This document shows positions 6,788 to 8,814 of a stretch of 8,814 bases of DNA, piece after piece (positions within the stretch are counted from its first letter, which is position 1; each line of letters starts with the position of its first letter). Origin of the DNA: Paracoccaceae bacterium (GTDB lineage Bacteria; Pseudomonadota; Alphaproteobacteria; Rhodobacterales; Rhodobacteraceae); the NCBI GenBank assembly GCA_003511785.1, contig DOIS01000126.1, forward strand, positions 1-8,814. The letters are read 5' to 3'. The notes beneath the pieces are model-generated. The model was not told the DNA's origin. It searched no databases and saw only the letters and a program-made list of their open reading frames with translations. The translations under genes and the position numbers were made by a program.

Positions 6788-6791
6788 CCCC
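6768..6791 (+). promoter_or_regulatory. Inverted repeat in the kynA leader
   Basis: GGGGTC (6768-6773) and GACCCC (6786-6791) are perfect complements around a 12-base loop. The downstream arm overlaps the stop of the small ORF and ends 11 bp before the kynA ribosome site AGGAG. It could be a leader stem affected by translation of the small ORF. No T-run follows, so it is not a standard terminator. Confidence 0.3.
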
Positions 6792-6813
6792 GACGTTGCA
6801 ACAGGAGACCCCG

Positions 6814-7653
6814 ATGACCGAAAACACCCCCTACGATCCCGCCGCCGAGGGCGCGCAGATGTCCTTTGACGGGCGCATGTCCTATGGCGACTACCTCGCG
6901 CTGGACAAGATCCTGGGCGCGCAGGAGACGCGCACCGACACCCATGACGAGATGCTGTTCATCATCCAGCACCAGACCTCGGAGCTGTGGATGAAGCTGG
7001 CCATTCATGAGCTGTCGGCGGCGCGCGAGACTCTGCTCGCGGGCGAGACCCGGCCCGCCTTCAAGATGCTGGCGCGGGTGGCGCGCATCTTCGAGCAGCT
7101 CAACGGCGCCTGGGACGTGCTGCGCACCATGACGCCCTCGGATTACACGGCCTTTCGCGATGACCTGGGCGAAAGCTCGGGCTTCCAGTCCTGGCAATAC
7201 CGCCAGATCGAATTCATGCTGAGCAACCGCAACCGCGCCATGCTGCGCCCGCACGCGCACCGGCCCGATCCGGTCGCGCGACTGGAGGCCGAGCTGGCCC
7301 GTCCCTCGCTCTACGACGTGGCGCTGCGACTGCTGTCGCGAGCGGTGCCCCTGCCCGAGCCCGTGCTGACGCGTGATCCCGGCACGCGGCACGGACCCGA
7401 CGAGGCCGTGCGCGCGGCCTGGACGCAAGTCTATCGGGCGCCGCAAACCCATTGGGAGCTCTACGAGCTGGCCGGGAAACTGGTCGATCTGGAGGATTAC
7501 TTCCGCCGCTGGCGCTTCAACCATGTCACAACGGTCGAGCGCGTGATCGGGTTCAAGCGCGGCACCGGCGGCACGGCGGGGGTGAGCTATCTGCGCCGGA
7601 TGTTGGAGGTGGAACTGTTCCCCGAGCTGTGGCACCTGCGCACCGAGCTGTGA
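6814..7653 (+). CDS. kynA: Tryptophan 2,3-dioxygenase
   Basis: Heme enzyme that inserts O2 into the indole ring of L-tryptophan to give N-formylkynurenine, the first step of the kynurenine pathway; a cytoplasmic tetramer. The product is 279 residues, typical of bacterial TDO. Key residues known from Xanthomonas TDO are all in place with a shift of 2-3: Phe49 and His53 in FIIQHQTSELW, Tyr111 and Arg115 in YTAFR, the proximal heme ligand His237 in RFNHVTTVERVIG, and Thr251 in KRGTGGTAG. I chose ATG 6814 because AGGAG lies 6 nt upstream and the N-terminus fits the family; an in-frame TTG at 6796 would add six residues and overlap the ribosome site. It is followed at 7661 by paired hairpins and the convergent tetR gene. 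Confidence 0.97.
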   Translation: MTENTPYDPAAEGAQMSFDGRMSYGDYLALDKILGAQETRTDTHDEMLFIIQHQTSELWMKLAIHELSAARETLLAGETRPAFKMLARVARIFEQLNGAWDVLRTMTPSDYTAFRDDLGESSGFQSWQYRQIEFMLSNRNRAMLRPHAHRPDPVARLEAELARPSLYDVALRLLSRAVPLPEPVLTRDPGTRHGPDEAVRAAWTQVYRAPQTHWELYELAGKLVDLEDYFRRWRFNHVTTVERVIGFKRGTGGTAGVSYLRRMLEVELFPELWHLRTEL

Positions 7654-7660
7654 GACGAGC

Positions 7661-7682
7661 CAAATCCTCGCCCGAGGATTTG
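7661..7682. terminator. First of two tandem perfect hairpins between convergent genes
   Basis: CAAATCCTC (7661-7669) pairs with GAGGATTTG (7674-7682) around a GCCC loop, 7 bp after the kynA stop. The symmetry lets it work for both convergent transcripts. No T-run follows on either strand, so termination strength is uncertain. Confidence 0.55.
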
Positions 7683-7685
7683 ACC

Positions 7686-7708
7686 GCAGAGTTTCGATGA
7701 AACTCTGC
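7686..7708. terminator. Second tandem perfect hairpin between convergent genes
   Basis: GCAGAGTTTC (7686-7695) pairs perfectly with GAAACTCTGC (7699-7708) around GAT, 3 bp after the first hairpin and 3 bp before the tetR stop. Together the two fill almost the whole 58-bp convergent gap. Likely a bidirectional transcription end; it may also be a genomic repeat. Confidence 0.55.
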
Positions 7709-7711
7709 CCC

Positions 7712-8320
7712 TCAGCGGGGCCGCAGCCCCTGCCCGAAGAGCCGCGCGAGCCGGGCGGCGCTGGCGCGGTAGCTGTCGTAATCCGGCGCCCCGGCCTTGA
7801 GCCCGTGCAACGCGACCAGCATGGTCTCGGCCACGGCACGCGTGTCGCCTTCGGCCGCGTCCAGCGTGACCCGACCCTCTCCGGCCAGGCGGTCCAGCCA
7901 CGCGGCATAGATCGCGGCCAGCGCGGCCTCGCCCTCGGCCACGATCTCGGCGCAATGGGACTGCTTGGCGTCCAGCAGCTCGGCCCCGTGAGGCGATGTC
8001 AGGATCAGCCGCGCCCCCTCGCCCCCCTGCGCGGCGAAAGCGGCGTCAAGCGCGGCGGCCGGGTCGGGATGCGCGGCCAGCGCGGCGCGCACATCCGCCC
8101 GGGCCTGGTCGTAGTAATGCCGGGCCAGCGACTGCACGATGTCGTCCTTGTTGCGAAAATGCAGGTAGAGCGCCGCCCGTGACATGCCCGCTTCCCGGGC
8201 TATGTCCTGCATCGACGTGCGCCGCACCCCGTAGCGCGCGAACACCTCGAAGGCGGCGCGCAGGATGCCCAGCGCCTTGCCGTCGGGTCGGGTCTCGGTC
8301 GGGGTCAGGGGCTGCGTCAT
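7712..8320 (-). CDS. TetR/AcrR-family transcriptional repressor
   Basis: A 202-residue regulator with the TetR N-terminal DNA-binding domain: ILRAAFEVFARYG (19-31), then the helix-turn-helix TSMQDIAREAGMSRAALYLH at 35-54 and FRNKDDIVQSLARHYY (55-70). The C-terminal ligand/dimer domain is variable and Ala-rich, so the inducer cannot be guessed. The start is taken as ATG 8320; a longer TTG start at 8347 would place coding sequence over the operator. There is no clear ribosome site before ATG 8320, so translation may be weak or leaderless. It is divergent from the [2Fe-2S] subunit gene, 90 bp away, with two inverted repeats between them, so it most likely represses both itself and that molybdenum hydroxylase operon. 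Confidence 0.93.
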   Translation of the reverse strand: MTQPLTPTETRPDGKALGILRAAFEVFARYGVRRTSMQDIAREAGMSRAALYLHFRNKDDIVQSLARHYYDQARADVRAALAAHPDPAAALDAAFAAQGGEGARLILTSPHGAELLDAKQSHCAEIVAEGEAALAAIYAAWLDRLAGEGRVTLDAAEGDTRAVAETMLVALHGLKAGAPDYDSYRASAARLARLFGQGLRPR

Positions 8321-8328
8321 GCGACTGG

Positions 8329-8356
8329 ATTGACAGTTTTCGTCCAAATTGTCAAT
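8329..8356. promoter_or_regulatory. Operator candidate 1 (tetR-proximal)
   Basis: ATTGACA (8329-8335) and TGTCAAT (8350-8356) are perfect complements, and the inner TTT (8337-8339) pairs with AAA (8346-8348), giving a 28-bp near-palindrome. It lies 8 bp upstream of the tetR ATG, fitting autorepression. A TTGACA reading on the minus strand (8355-8350) could be a -35 box. Confidence 0.65.
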
Positions 8357-8384
8357 TTACAGACTGACAGTTTCCGGCTATTCT
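8356..8384 (+). promoter_or_regulatory. Sigma-70-type promoter of the [2Fe-2S] subunit gene
   Basis: TTTACA (8356-8361) and TATTCT (8379-8384) are separated by 17 bp, with the predicted transcript start near 8391 and a GGAGAG ribosome site at 8398-8403. Operator candidate 2 covers the spacer and the -10 box, so repressor binding would block it. Confidence 0.6.
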
Positions 8385-8389
8385 GTCAG
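8364..8389. promoter_or_regulatory. Operator candidate 2 (over the iorA-like promoter)
   Basis: CTGACAG (8364-8370) and CTGTCAG (8383-8389) are perfect 7-bp complements with a 12-bp spacer. It shares the TGACAGTTT half-site with operator 1 (direct repeat at 8331 and 8365), which suggests that the same protein binds both, most simply the adjacent TetR-family product. Confidence 0.65.
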
Positions 8390-8410
8390 AAACCGACGGA
8401 GAGATCCGCC

Positions 8411-8814
8411 ATGACCACGCTTACCATCAACGGCACCGATCACGAGGTCGATCTGCCCGGGGAGGTCCCGCTCCTGTGGGTGCTGCGCGACGCGATCGGG
8501 CTGACGGGGACCAAGTTCGGCTGCGGCGTGGCCGCCTGCGGCGCCTGCACCGTGCAGATCGACGGCGAGGCGGTGCGCTCCTGCCAGGTGGCGCTGGCCG
8601 ATGTCTGGGGCGAGGTCACCACCATCGAGGGGCACGGCACGCCCGAGGCGCTCTCGGCGCTGCAAGAGACCTGGGTCGCCCATCAGGTGGCGCAATGCGG
8701 CTACTGCCAGCCGGGGCAGATCATGCAGGCCGCCGCCCTGTTGGCCGAGACGCCCGAGCCCGGCGACGACGAGATCGACGCCGCCATGGCCGGCAATCTC
8801 TGCCGCTGCACCGG
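8411..8814 (+). CDS. iorA: [2Fe-2S] subunit of a xanthine-oxidase-family molybdenum hydroxylase, cut by the window edge
   Basis: Small iron-sulfur subunit that carries electrons from the molybdenum-cofactor subunit; 134 complete codons are visible out of roughly 150 expected. The N-terminal plant-type ferredoxin domain has Cys38, Cys43, Cys46 and Cys58 (CGVAACGAC). The helical second domain has Cys96 and Cys99 (CGYC) and Cys131 and Cys133 (CRC). All eight [2Fe-2S] ligands are present. The sequence most resembles isoquinoline 1-oxidoreductase alpha subunits, but related enzymes oxidise aldehydes, nicotinate and other N-heterocycles, so the substrate is open and the symbol means iorA-like. The start ATG 8411 has GGAGAG 7 nt upstream. 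The large subunit (iorB-like) is expected just beyond the right edge. Likely repressed by the divergent TetR-family regulator. Confidence 0.9.
   Translation, partial: MTTLTINGTDHEVDLPGEVPLLWVLRDAIGLTGTKFGCGVAACGACTVQIDGEAVRSCQVALADVWGEVTTIEGHGTPEALSALQETWVAHQVAQCGYCQPGQIMQAAALLAETPEPGDDEIDAAMAGNLCRCT

Noticed and set aside
5463..6827. Minus-strand 454-codon open frame opposite kynU
   Set aside because: Antisense shadow of a gene with all kynureninase motifs intact.
6613..7908. Minus-strand 431-codon open frame opposite kynA
   Set aside because: Antisense shadow spanning two real genes and the paired hairpins; no family features.
8321..8347. Extension of the TetR-family protein to a TTG at 8347
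   Set aside because: It would add nine non-family residues and place coding sequence over operator candidate 1; ATG 8320 gives a normal N-terminus.
1..8814. Search by eye for tRNA, rRNA, CRISPR repeats, IS ends, integrase or phage genes
   Set aside because: None seen; the window is densely filled with chromosomal metabolic and regulatory genes of uniform codon style.

Overview
The window looks like chromosomal DNA from an alphaproteobacterium, most likely of the Rhodobacteraceae (Roseobacter group). Grounds: high GC with strong G/C third-position bias, a fused PntA of alphaproteobacterial type, roseobacter-style kynureninase and tryptophan dioxygenase genes, and intergenic elements of a kind I recall from that group. 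The organism call is inference from style, not a database match. No RNA gene, IS element, prophage or CRISPR array is visible.

Left block (1-4449, all minus strand, transcribed right to left): a secreted metallo-beta-lactamase-fold protein with a strongly altered metal-binding motif, a small membrane methyltransferase of the isoprenylcysteine carboxyl methyltransferase (ICMT) superfamily, then pntA and pntB, the proton-translocating NAD(P) transhydrogenase. pntB runs off the left edge. pntA and pntB are 12 bp apart and surely co-transcribed. The two upstream genes are spaced closely enough (55 and 120 bp) that read-through is possible.

Middle block (4606-7653, plus strand), divergent from the left block across a 156-bp gap holding a small palindrome: an SDR-family dehydrogenase, kynureninase (kynU) and tryptophan 2,3-dioxygenase (kynA). 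KynA makes N-formylkynurenine and KynU turns kynurenine into anthranilate plus alanine, so this is a tryptophan-to-anthranilate catabolic cluster. The deformylating enzyme (formamidase) between them is not in the window. The SDR's substrate is unknown. A 35-codon open frame with two Trp codons is joined to the end of kynU by an ATGA overlap and lies just before kynA.

Right block: two back-to-back perfect hairpins separate kynA from a convergent tetR-type repressor gene (minus strand). tetR is divergent from a plus-strand gene for the small [2Fe-2S] subunit of a xanthine-oxidase-family molybdenum hydroxylase (IorA-like), which runs off the right edge. Their shared 90-bp control region holds two inverted repeats with the same TGACAG core, one overlapping a good -35/-10 pair for the iron-sulfur gene. 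This is a classic local repressor arrangement.

Most of the window is ordinary metabolism. The points most worth a second look are the MBL-fold protein that has lost every residue of its HxHxDH motif, the Trp-containing small frame before kynA, the paired operators, and the palindromic intergenic elements.
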